Virus record (IMG/VR): IMGVR_UViG_3300021197_001531
Coordinates: 1 to 57,936 of that record
Strand: one strand, 5' to 3'
DNA from: a virus
Length of the DNA: 57,936 nucleotides
How positions within the stretch are numbered: the stretch's first letter is position 1; each line of letters starts with the position of its first letter. The notes under the pieces were generated by a model, which did not search any database, had not been told where the DNA came from, and worked only from the letters and a program-made list of their open reading frames with translations. The position numbers and the translations under genes were made by a program. Of the stretch, positions 33,088-40,865 are shown in pieces.

Positions 33088-34692
33088 ATGCCAGTAGTGT
33101 TCAGTCCCGGTGAGCCGGAAACCCGGCCTCTTGACCCATCTGCTGTTGTATATTGCACCGCTCAACAAGTCGCTGACCTACTGGACATCGGCCCACAAGA
33201 CGCTATCCTCATGAGTGCTGACGCTGACACGGATGCTGTGTATGTCACAGGCAACGAGTACCGTCAAGTAGGCTTTAGCAAAGGCGACAAAATCCGTGTG
33301 TACAGCGATGCTGACCCACTGGGTGAAGAGGAGTTGACTATCACCGCCATTGGTAAAGGAACTGGTGACAAATCCGGGCATGTCAAAATCTCATTTAGTG
33401 GAGCCTCATTGACCGCTACAGACTACGAGGTGGCCGATAACGGGTATGTGCAGAACAAGGCATCGTTCACCAACGGTCGTGTTCGTGGTGTGACCAAAGA
33501 TAAGGTGGAGCATGTTATCCTCAAGATGCAAGACCGCATTGACAACATGACTCGTAACGCTTGGCGACCTTACTTGGTGGCCGCTGAATACATCAATTTT
33601 GACACTTACAAGCCATACCGAAGGCGATACTACACCGATTATGTTGGTACCAGCCCACTCCTTTTCCGCAACATTCAGCAAGTTCTTCGTCTTGAACTAT
33701 GGCAAGGTGATGATTACCGTGAAATCGGTGCCGCTGAATGCCGCATCAAATTCAACGATGTAACTTCCCTTTCATCAGCAAGTATTTACATGTCTCCGGG
33801 CAACGGTAGTGTAGCAACGCTCGCACAAGGCACAGGTACAGGGCAATGGCGTGATGATTTTGACGCTACTACTGTCGCTCAAAACCTCGCTGACCTCATC
33901 AACAAGGAAAATAGGGTGGACAAGACGGCTGTGAACTTTCTCTTTACTCCAACTGATGCAACCACCACATTTACCTTGGAGGGTAGCACAAACGCCGTAG
34001 CGGTTCACAACGAGTTCTTGGCTTCAGCCAACAGTGACCTTGGTACTGGTGTAGTGAAAGTTACTTCTATGCGTCCTGTCAAGGCCGGTGAGGTGTGTAG
34101 CATTGTCAGCACTTCAAGCGATATTGAACTTGACCAAATGCAAAACAACAGCACGACATTTTCAAGCCTTGACGGTACTACAATCAATGTAGCATCAACA
34201 GAAGGCTTCGTAAACGCTGGTGTAGCGATAGATGCAAGCGGTGATGTATTCCGATACACAGGAAAGACCGCTACCTCCTTTACAGGGTGTGTGGCTGTTA
34301 CTGGTGATGATTTAACAGGTATCACTGGTGCGATTACGCAGAAGTCTTTCCTCGTTGACTTGCAGGGTGGTAGTGGTAGCGGCGATGTGGGTCGTTTGCG
34401 AGACTGGTGGATTGACCATGAAATGGGAATCATTTACTTCAACAACTCTTATCCATTCTTTGAGTGGAATGCTATCAAAGTGGCTTACATTTACGGTGAG
34501 CGATATGTGGAGAAAGCCATTGAAGACATTTGCACGAAGATGGTAGCCATTGAGTTGTTGATGGCTGACGACCGTAGTGTGTTGATTCCCGAAGGCACAC
34601 AGAACATTGACCTCGCCAGTAAGGTGCAACTGTACCAAGCCGAGATTGAGCGAACACTACCAAAATACATTGAGATGGTGGTGTTTGAGTGA
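33088..34692 (+). CDS. head-tail connector (adaptor) protein with beta insertion
   Basis: The product is 534 residues. Residues about 130-165 (VEHVILKMQDRIDNMTRNAW) and the end (VEKAIEDICTKMVAIELLM) are the helices expected of a gp6-like adaptor that sits under the portal. The middle carries extra beta domains. One, near 365-415 (TTINVASTEGF then FRYTGKTATSFTGC), is a small module recurring in tail proteins of many phages and also in the tail-tube gene here. The family is normally 100-200 residues, so this is a large version. It starts 13 bases after the previous gene and overlaps the next by four. Confidence 0.6.
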   Translation: MPVVFSPGEPETRPLDPSAVVYCTAQQVADLLDIGPQDAILMSADADTDAVYVTGNEYRQVGFSKGDKIRVYSDADPLGEEELTITAIGKGTGDKSGHVKISFSGASLTATDYEVADNGYVQNKASFTNGRVRGVTKDKVEHVILKMQDRIDNMTRNAWRPYLVAAEYINFDTYKPYRRRYYTDYVGTSPLLFRNIQQVLRLELWQGDDYREIGAAECRIKFNDVTSLSSASIYMSPGNGSVATLAQGTGTGQWRDDFDATTVAQNLADLINKENRVDKTAVNFLFTPTDATTTFTLEGSTNAVAVHNEFLASANSDLGTGVVKVTSMRPVKAGEVCSIVSTSSDIELDQMQNNSTTFSSLDGTTINVASTEGFVNAGVAIDASGDVFRYTGKTATSFTGCVAVTGDDLTGITGAITQKSFLVDLQGGSGSGDVGRLRDWWIDHEMGIIYFNNSYPFFEWNAIKVAYIYGERYVEKAIEDICTKMVAIELLMADDRSVLIPEGTQNIDLASKVQLYQAEIERTLPKYIEMVVFE

Positions 34693-35057
34693 ATCAGCGT
34701 GACTTCAACAAGCAGGGTGAAACAATTCATCAGCGTATGATTGAAGAGATATTCAAGAAAGACAAGAACATGCAGGCGCAGTTTCGTGAGCAATTCACAA
34801 CTCAGCCTGCCGCTTTTCGTGAACAAATGGAGCGTATTGAGGCTGGTGCTAAGGGCTTCGCCATGCAAGACGGTGTAGCCATCAGCAACAAGACTGGCGA
34901 GCCAGCCAGTGAAGTAGAGAACAAACTCATTCAAGATGCTACGGACAAGGCCATGATGCGTCAAAATCCCAACCTTGAGCGGTACAACATGCGTTATGAC
35001 AACGGCTTCTTTATCCCCATTGACTTCAAGAAAATCATTGAGAAAGAGGGGCTATAA
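34689..35057 (+). CDS. small head-tail joining protein candidate
   Basis: The product is 122 residues from GTG 34689 overlapping the previous stop (GTGA). It is mostly helical and charged (IHQRMIEEIFKKDKNMQAQF; RIEAGAKGFAMQDG), with IPIDFKKIIEKEG at the end. Not recognised by family. Order and size fit a stopper or minor joining protein between the adaptor and the tail terminator. Confidence 0.55.
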   Translation: MNQRDFNKQGETIHQRMIEEIFKKDKNMQAQFREQFTTQPAAFREQMERIEAGAKGFAMQDGVAISNKTGEPASEVENKLIQDATDKAMMRQNPNLERYNMRYDNGFFIPIDFKKIIEKEGL

Positions 35058-35506
35058 TGACCGCTACATGGACAGAAGGGCTTGACGCTCTTATCAACCT
35101 CTTTCAGTCCGATTGGAACCGTGGTAACACCAGTAATTACCGCCCCGTTGTACTTGATATTGCTGATACTTCAGCCGAGAAAGGAAAGCGTCTTGACTTG
35201 GACAAACACGATTATGTCCTGCTGTACGAGACAGCCCACAACGAGGAAGCACCCGAACTTTTTTACGACTTTGTGACGACACGCATAAATATAACAGTTG
35301 ATGTGAGAACAGTTAAGGGGCGCAAGCATTTACAAGCCCTTGAGAATGAAATTCGGAGGGTGGTACATACGAAAAGAAAAGGAGATGGTACTAACTTTGA
35401 CCGTCTTGTATTCAAAACTCGCACTGACCTCAGTGACCGAAGCAAATTCCTTTTCCGTATGACATTCCAAATTGAAGTCGTAATTTTAGCGGAACTGATA
35501 CCATAG
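35057..35506 (+). CDS. tail terminator-like protein
   Basis: The product is 149 residues sharing one base with the previous stop. It has an alpha/beta pattern with a central basic strand-helix (TTRINITVDVRTVKGRKHLQ) and a closing strand pair (FKTRTDLSDRS, FRMTFQIEVVIL). That layout resembles tail-completion (terminator) proteins that cap the tail tube at the head side. Position just before the tube gene supports this. Assigned by pattern and order only. Confidence 0.55.
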   Translation: MTATWTEGLDALINLFQSDWNRGNTSNYRPVVLDIADTSAEKGKRLDLDKHDYVLLYETAHNEEAPELFYDFVTTRINITVDVRTVKGRKHLQALENEIRRVVHTKRKGDGTNFDRLVFKTRTDLSDRSKFLFRMTFQIEVVILAELIP

Positions 35507-35516
35507 GTGAATTAAG

Positions 35517-37397
35517 ATGCCATCAACAGTGTACAAGGGCGATTTGGCGGAGGTCTCCTTCGCTCCCGAAGTTGGAATAAGTATCGTATGCGCTTCGGGC
35601 AGTGATGGAACATTTGTCCTTTCACACCCCGCCGCTGGCGACCACTCAAAATTGGTGTTCACAGGTGCAAACTCCGTGTTGTTTGACACCAATGATTTGC
35701 GATACCCCGATGGAATGCTGGTTGGCTCTCAAGCAAAGTTCACCCGAAGTTCGGGGTCTGCTATTGCAAATGGCGACTTAGACCGTGTGTTCACCATCGT
35801 GGGTAATGACGGGCCAAACTTGTACTTGTCTCCTAAAATGCTCACAGGAGCGGCTACAATCAACGATGCGAATGTCACTCTTCACATCCTACCCTACAAA
35901 ACCGCCCCTCTTGATGTATCAATGACTCAAGGTGCTAACAGCGAGTCTGTTTTGACTGACCAATTCCTCGGTATCGCTAACGCTCTTACCCTCCCCGAAA
36001 CCAAAATGGACTTGAAGCGATTCCATGTTGTTGGTCTTGGCCGAGATACCAGCGTGCAAGTGCCGGGTAAGTTCATCACCGAAGGTGGCTCGTTTGAGGT
36101 TGCTATGCACAGTGCCCGATGGCTCAAATACTGTCTCGGCGGTGAAGTGGTGACCAACGGTAGTGCTTCCGATGTCAATACCACTACTGCCGCAGATACG
36201 GAAGAAGGGCAAAGTTTCATCACCGTTGCATCAGCAAGTGGATTTGCAAAGGATGAGTATGTCATCATTCAAGACACAACCTATGTCCCGGTGACAACCA
36301 CTCATGATGCTGACATTAGTGATGCCAATTTGCAGTGGGATGGTACTTTCACTGATACACGATTTGACACGGCTCTTCGCAGTGAGGCTCGCCGCATTAT
36401 CGGTGTTGATGGAACCAAGATTTACTTGGATGAACCTCTTCAATACCCTCACGCTTCCGGCTCAACCGTACAATTGAGGGAATACGGCACAAACGCCGCC
36501 GACCGAAACGCTCCACTTGTTACCGTGTCGGGTAGTACAGCAACAATTACTGATGCACAAACTCACCTTCTCTTTACCAACACCTATCAGCCATCATTCA
36601 GCCTTGAGGTGTCGCAACGCCGCCGAAATGTGGACTCCAATGAAGGAGCCGTTGACGGTGGCCCTACTGACTCTAAGGAATTGACTCGTGTATTCCGTGG
36701 ATGCAAAGTCACTGACTTTACCATGACCACTGACAACGATGCCGCCCTTCGTTTGGCTGTAAATTTTAACTCAGCCTTGTGCTACACAGACACGGCTCGT
36801 TTGAATGGTAACCCTTCAAAATACGCCGCACATCGCATGTTTGACGACACTGCTAACACGGACACCAACAGGTACATTTCGGGTATCGCACCCTGTACTC
36901 AAAAGCCATTCATGTTTTACAACGGTACAATTAACATCGCAGGTGTACAAGCGGCACAAGTATTGAACTTTTCACTAAGTGGACAAACAGGCATGCAAGC
37001 ATTCCACACCATCGGAGGCCAAAGTAGTATCAACACGGCTACCGAGCAAGTTCCATTCGGCGGCTCTCGCAACACGAACATCATGGTTGAAGGACAGACT
37101 TCCTACGAGATGACCATGGAAATTGGTGTGGATGACCCCTTGTTTTATCACAAAATGCGCTCAGCCACCGAGTTCAACAGTAGCAAGGAAGGAGATGCTG
37201 ACAATCAAATTCGTATTGACTTTGAAAAGACGACCACCGAGGGTGAAACAGAACGCATGATGCTCATTATTGATGACTACTACATCGTTGAGGCACCACT
37301 GCAAATCCCCGAAGATAAGGGTATGGTGAAGTCAACACTCAAAATCATGCCAAAAGCCATCAAGGTCATCGCACGAGATACCATCATCAAATACTGA
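35517..37397 (+). CDS. major tail tube protein (large form)
   Basis: The product is 626 residues and beta-rich throughout. MDLKRFHVVGLGRDTSVQVP near 165, the segment KVTDFTMTTDNDAALRLAVN and the last block (IRIDFEKTTTEGETERMMLI; YYIVEAPLQIPEDKG) fit the tube fold that stacks into the tail channel. One inserted module (about 235-330, SFITVASASGF) is a small beta domain also seen in the connector protein. A contractile sheath would be of similar length, but there is no second tube gene beside it and no sheath end motif. A siphovirus-like tail is therefore more likely. Confidence 0.65.
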   Translation: MPSTVYKGDLAEVSFAPEVGISIVCASGSDGTFVLSHPAAGDHSKLVFTGANSVLFDTNDLRYPDGMLVGSQAKFTRSSGSAIANGDLDRVFTIVGNDGPNLYLSPKMLTGAATINDANVTLHILPYKTAPLDVSMTQGANSESVLTDQFLGIANALTLPETKMDLKRFHVVGLGRDTSVQVPGKFITEGGSFEVAMHSARWLKYCLGGEVVTNGSASDVNTTTAADTEEGQSFITVASASGFAKDEYVIIQDTTYVPVTTTHDADISDANLQWDGTFTDTRFDTALRSEARRIIGVDGTKIYLDEPLQYPHASGSTVQLREYGTNAADRNAPLVTVSGSTATITDAQTHLLFTNTYQPSFSLEVSQRRRNVDSNEGAVDGGPTDSKELTRVFRGCKVTDFTMTTDNDAALRLAVNFNSALCYTDTARLNGNPSKYAAHRMFDDTANTDTNRYISGIAPCTQKPFMFYNGTINIAGVQAAQVLNFSLSGQTGMQAFHTIGGQSSINTATEQVPFGGSRNTNIMVEGQTSYEMTMEIGVDDPLFYHKMRSATEFNSSKEGDADNQIRIDFEKTTTEGETERMMLIIDDYYIVEAPLQIPEDKGMVKSTLKIMPKAIKVIARDTIIKY

Positions 37398-37406
37398 GGG
37401 TTTGAA

Positions 37407-37886
37407 ATGAAAACTTCACTTCAACAATACCGTCGCATGGGACCAGCCGCCTACGCTCGTTGGTTGTGTGAAATTAACGATGTGGAGTTCAGCGAAGACA
37501 TGTTGGAACTTATGAATAACCACGCCCTTCACGCTCGTGTTGAAGGTATGCTGGTGCCTGTTCAAGAAGAGCCAGCATCGCTGGTAGAAGAAGAGGTCGT
37601 CAATCCCTTCCCTGCTGACCTACAAGAATACGATTCACTAACCGTCGCTGAACTGCGTGCGCTATGCAAAGAGCGTGGCCTGCCTGTGTACGGTACCAAG
37701 GCCGAAATCATCCTGCGACTTAAGCAGAATGAAGAAGTTACAATCCCCGAAGAGGAACCCGAAAGCCCCGCAGAAGCGGCCCTTGAAGGTGACTCGGAAG
37801 CCCCTACCGAAGAGGTAGCCGCATCCAATGGAGTGGAAACAAATGAAAACAGTGATAACCAACAAAAGCCTGCTACTGAAGAATGA
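37407..37886 (+). CDS. small tail-cluster protein with SAP domain
   Basis: The product is 159 residues. YDSLTVAELRALCKERGLPV followed by G-T-K-A-E-I-I-L-R-L is a clear SAP motif (about residues 75-108), a helix-extension-helix that usually contacts DNA. The front is helical and the last 50 residues are acidic and disordered (repeated Glu/Pro/Ala). The 3' end overlaps the next gene's start region by 44 bases. SAP domains in tail genes are unusual, so it may have a different partner. Confidence 0.7.
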   Translation: MKTSLQQYRRMGPAAYARWLCEINDVEFSEDMLELMNNHALHARVEGMLVPVQEEPASLVEEEVVNPFPADLQEYDSLTVAELRALCKERGLPVYGTKAEIILRLKQNEEVTIPEEEPESPAEAALEGDSEAPTEEVAASNGVETNENSDNQQKPATEE

Positions 37887-38211
37887 CGATACAACCAAAC
37901 ATGTGATAGGGATAAGTCCCGAAGATGAATCACAGGTCATTGAGGTATGGGTACGAGACATCTCATTCCTTGACATTCAAGCCGCCGCACAACACATGCT
38001 TCGTGTTGAAAAAGGTGATGTAACACTTGACTTGGCGGGCTACTGGACATTTGCCTTCTCCAATTGGATTACCAAAACGAACCCCAGTTTAACGACTGAC
38101 GAATTACTTTCCCTCAAAGGCCACATCGGAGAACAGGTCTGCAAGGTGCTCCCACAGCCACAAGAGTTAGCGGAGGCACTGCAAGGGGGGTTTACCAATC
38201 CGACCGAGTGA
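37843..38211 (+). CDS. tail assembly chaperone (G-like)
   Basis: The start is uncertain: ATG 37843 (122 residues) has GGAGTGG upstream; ATG 37828 would add five residues. It is an alpha/beta protein (VITNKSLLLK, IEVWVRDISFLDIQAAAQHML, EELLSLKGHIGEQV-like end). Position between the tail tube and tape measure, with a following overlapping frame, matches lambda G and its relatives, which hold the tape measure during tail assembly. No sequence family recognised with certainty. Confidence 0.6.
   Translation: MKTVITNKSLLLKNDDTTKHVIGISPEDESQVIEVWVRDISFLDIQAAAQHMLRVEKGDVTLDLAGYWTFAFSNWITKTNPSLTTDELLSLKGHIGEQVCKVLPQPQELAEALQGGFTNPTE
38184..38192 (+). other. possible -1 frameshift site (GGGGGG)
   Basis: Codons CAA-GGG-GGG-TTT precede the stop of the chaperone gene by eight codons. 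The downstream frame (38208-38483) is in the -1 phase and is open back past this site. A slip on the G run would join both products, as in the G/GT tail chaperones. The heptamer is not a perfect slippery site, so support is moderate. Confidence 0.35.
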
Positions 38212-38483
38212 GGGTGGAGCGTTTCCTCAAGAAAGACAAGTATGATTCGGTAGAGGACATAAGCACACAGATTGAACTGTGGGCTTACATCATCGCTAAA
38301 CATTTTGGTATTTCACTGATGGAAGTGTACTCAATGCCCCCTCACTTGTTCAAGCAATCGCTTGTTTGGGCTATGGTATCAACCGAAGAGAACAATAAGG
38401 AGATTGAGCGTAAGAAGCAACAGGCCAAAGCGGGAGATAGGGAAGTCGTACCATTGGATTATTCGTTTTTAGATTGGGAGTGA
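38208..38483 (+). CDS. tail assembly chaperone extension (T-like)
   Basis: The 91-residue frame starts with a GTG that overlaps the previous stop (GTGA). It is helical with a conserved-looking core (QIELWAYIIAKHFGISLMEV, PPHLFKQSLVWAMVSTE), ending DYSFLDWE. Such short proteins before the tape measure are typical of the T part of tail chaperones, made either by re-initiation or by -1 frameshift. Both routes are possible here. Confidence 0.6.
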   Translation: MRVERFLKKDKYDSVEDISTQIELWAYIIAKHFGISLMEVYSMPPHLFKQSLVWAMVSTEENNKEIERKKQQAKAGDREVVPLDYSFLDWE

Positions 38484-38487
38484 AGAT

Positions 38488-39708
38488 ATGTCGTTAATTT
38501 CAATGATTTCTTCCATGTCCAGCATGGTTTCGCAAATTGGGCCGGGTTTCAAAGCCGCTGGTAAGATGGCAGTGCAGGCTTTCAAAGACTTAGCAAAGTG
38601 GTTCAACGACAAAGTGGTTCAACCGATTAAGGATAAGATTGATGAGTTGTCGTGGGAAAGCATTAAGGAAAGTGCAAATGAGGCTTGGGATTCAATTAAA
38701 ACAAAAATTGGTGAACTTTGGGATAGCCTACCCGACCTCCCCGATGCGCTCACTTACGACTACTGGTTTGGTGAGGGTGGGGTATTCAATTGGAATTTGG
38801 ATTGGGACAGTTGGTTTGATTTTGACCTACCCGACGAATTGACTTACGACCATTGGTTTGGTGAAGGAGGAGTCTTTGACTGGGACTTTGATTGGGATGG
38901 GTGGTTTGACTTTGACCTGCCGGATGAACTAACCTATGACCACTACTTTGGTGAAGGTGGTGTCTTTGACTGGGACATTGATTGGGGGTCAATCTTTTCC
39001 TTTACACTGCCCGATTGGATGACGCTGGACTACTATTTCGGTGAAGGTGGTGTCTTTGACTGGGACATCTCGTGGAGTGACCTGTTTTCATTTACACTTC
39101 CCGACTGGCTCACCCTTGACTACTACTTCGGTGAAGGTGGTATTTTTGACTGGGACATCAACTGGGGTAGTCTCTTTTCTTTCACGCTTCCCGATTGGCT
39201 CACCCTTGACTACTACTTCGGTGAAGGAGGCATCTTTGACTGGGACTTTTCGGGCATTACTACCAAAATGAGCACTGCGTTCAGCAGTGTTGCCAGTACC
39301 ATTGGTGATACACTCAAAGCCCCCATTAACGGACTCATTGAGAGTATCAACAGTCTATTTGCTGGCATCAACTTTACGAAGACCATCCCGAATCCATTCG
39401 GTGATGACTACAAGGTTGGTTTGGATTTGTCCAATTGGAATATCCCAGCACTGGCAAAGGGTGGTATCGTAAACAAGCCTACACTCGCTATGATTGGTGA
39501 GGACGGGGCGGAGGCTGTCGTACCGCTTACTCAGCGCAACAATCCAAGTGGTGCAGGTATGGGCGGGGGCACGGTCAATGTTACCGTCAATGCCAGCGGC
39601 ATCACAGACCGCACGGACAAGCGCACGCTGGCTCGTGAGATTGGCAACATGATTCAGCAAGAAATGGCCCGCAACATCGGCGGCACCACCATGAGAGGGC
39701 GATACTGA
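38488..39708 (+). CDS. short tape measure protein with six 30-residue repeats
   Basis: The product is 406 residues. The front (1-83) is helical. Residues 84-256 are six tandem 30-residue repeats (the last cut at 23) of the form L-P-D-x-L-T-x-D-Y-x-F-G-E-G-G-V-F-D-W-D. The end holds the tape measure hallmark A-L-A-K-G-G-I-V ... M-I-G-E-D-G-A-E-A-V-V-P-L (321 onwards), then Gly-rich and helical sequence. Tape measures set tail length by their own length and usually exceed 600 residues, so the tail may be short or the repeats may not be helical. It overlaps the next gene by one base. Confidence 0.75.
   Translation: MSLISMISSMSSMVSQIGPGFKAAGKMAVQAFKDLAKWFNDKVVQPIKDKIDELSWESIKESANEAWDSIKTKIGELWDSLPDLPDALTYDYWFGEGGVFNWNLDWDSWFDFDLPDELTYDHWFGEGGVFDWDFDWDGWFDFDLPDELTYDHYFGEGGVFDWDIDWGSIFSFTLPDWMTLDYYFGEGGVFDWDISWSDLFSFTLPDWLTLDYYFGEGGIFDWDINWGSLFSFTLPDWLTLDYYFGEGGIFDWDFSGITTKMSTAFSSVASTIGDTLKAPINGLIESINSLFAGINFTKTIPNPFGDDYKVGLDLSNWNIPALAKGGIVNKPTLAMIGEDGAEAVVPLTQRNNPSGAGMGGGTVNVTVNASGITDRTDKRTLAREIGNMIQQEMARNIGGTTMRGRY
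38737..39255 (+). repeat. six tandem 90-bp repeats in the tape measure gene
   Basis: Units begin at 38737, 38827, 38917, 39007, 39097 and 39187 (the last partial). Units 5 and 6 are the most alike at DNA level (GACTACTACTTCGGTGAAGG shared), while unit 1 differs most. This suggests growth by duplication at the 3' side. The copy number could change tail length in steps of 30 residues. Confidence 0.9.
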
Positions 39709-40856
39709 TGGGTACGCCAATTCGCCTTGTACGCAACGATGGCGGCATCATTGAGTTGATGGCCACCACCCTCACCATGAATGTGGACAGGGGTGTTTCC
39801 CCACTTTCTATACCATTCGGTGGGGGAAACAGGTATGCTTTTGACCTTAACTTACCCAAATCTCTCATCACAGTTGAGGGTGTGATGACGGACGACGACA
39901 TCCTCAACATGAACTCTATCGGTCAAGATGCAACGGGCATCATTGACTTTTCAAGAAGAAGTGACAGGATTGACACTGGTATTTTCGCTCAAGAGGCCGT
40001 AATTGACCCATTAGTTGAGAACACAACTCTCAATTCACCCGCTACCACCGATAACTACATTCAATTCAATCCATACGGCAAAGTGTACTTGGCTAAGCAA
40101 AACTCATCATTTGAAGGTAAAACCGCTGGTGGTCTTCATTATATTGCTATTCATGACGGCACATCGCCCCGTACTGCGGTTCAAATGGCGGCAAGCCTAC
40201 ACGCTTTGATTACCTCTTACAGTGCTGATTTGCAGTTATCCTCCACCATTATCAATTCCCCAATCAACGGTGAAATCAATACCGCAGTGGAGTTGACGAA
40301 CATCAATCAAGCCGCCGCTGGGAACGGCGTGATGTCGTTCCCATACCCCGGTTATCTTGCGCTACCCTACCATGTGCAATTTAAGGGTGGGCGAAACACC
40401 TCTCAAGTCACAAACAAATCCGCAGGTGATAAGGTGGCTGAGTTGTTTGCAGTGTTAAACAACAGTAACAATGGCGGTGGTGGCTACAATTCAACCTTTG
40501 GGGCCGGAAACTCTGTGCTTAAAATAGCGACACTGGGGGCGGGTGGTGCTTCTGCTTCGGATGTGAGTGGACATAAGAGTAGGCAATACGGGGATTACAT
40601 TATCGCCATACAAATCCCCTTCACATCCAATGTTAGAAGCAACGAATCACTGTTTTACATGCCTACCGGCCCTACAAACAAAATCACTGATAAAACAGTG
40701 AATAACGCACTTGCGGCTGGTACTGAATTTAAAGAAAGCAATAGCAAATACACCGGCATTAAAGGTGCTGTTGCAAACGCTACTTTTGTACAACTTGGTG
40801 GTGAACCAATTTATTCCTACACCATCAACTTTACACCCGTTGATTTCATATTTTGA
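39708..40856 (+). CDS. tail-tip (distal tail-like) protein
   Basis: The product is 382 residues, beta-rich. The front (PIRLVRNDGGIIELMATTLT, SLITVEGVMTDDD) looks like a distal tail or tip protein N-terminal barrel. The middle has repeated Asn/Gly/Ser loops (NNSNNGGGGYNSTFGAGNS), and the end returns to the barrel (PIYSYTINFTPVDFIF). Position right after the tape measure is the usual place for such a hub protein. Overlaps the tape measure stop by one base. Family match by pattern and order only. Confidence 0.6.
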   Translation: MGTPIRLVRNDGGIIELMATTLTMNVDRGVSPLSIPFGGGNRYAFDLNLPKSLITVEGVMTDDDILNMNSIGQDATGIIDFSRRSDRIDTGIFAQEAVIDPLVENTTLNSPATTDNYIQFNPYGKVYLAKQNSSFEGKTAGGLHYIAIHDGTSPRTAVQMAASLHALITSYSADLQLSSTIINSPINGEINTAVELTNINQAAAGNGVMSFPYPGYLALPYHVQFKGGRNTSQVTNKSAGDKVAELFAVLNNSNNGGGGYNSTFGAGNSVLKIATLGAGGASASDVSGHKSRQYGDYIIAIQIPFTSNVRSNESLFYMPTGPTNKITDKTVNNALAAGTEFKESNSKYTGIKGAVANATFVQLGGEPIYSYTINFTPVDFIF

Positions 40857-40865
40857 GGTGGTAGA

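Noticed and set aside
35517-37397. Contractile tail sheath
   Set aside because: Length would fit, but there is no separate tube gene beside it and no sheath-like C-terminal domain recognised.
38737-39255. Regular repeats resembling a CRISPR array
   Set aside because: The 90-bp units are in frame, adjoining and protein-coding, with no unique spacers.
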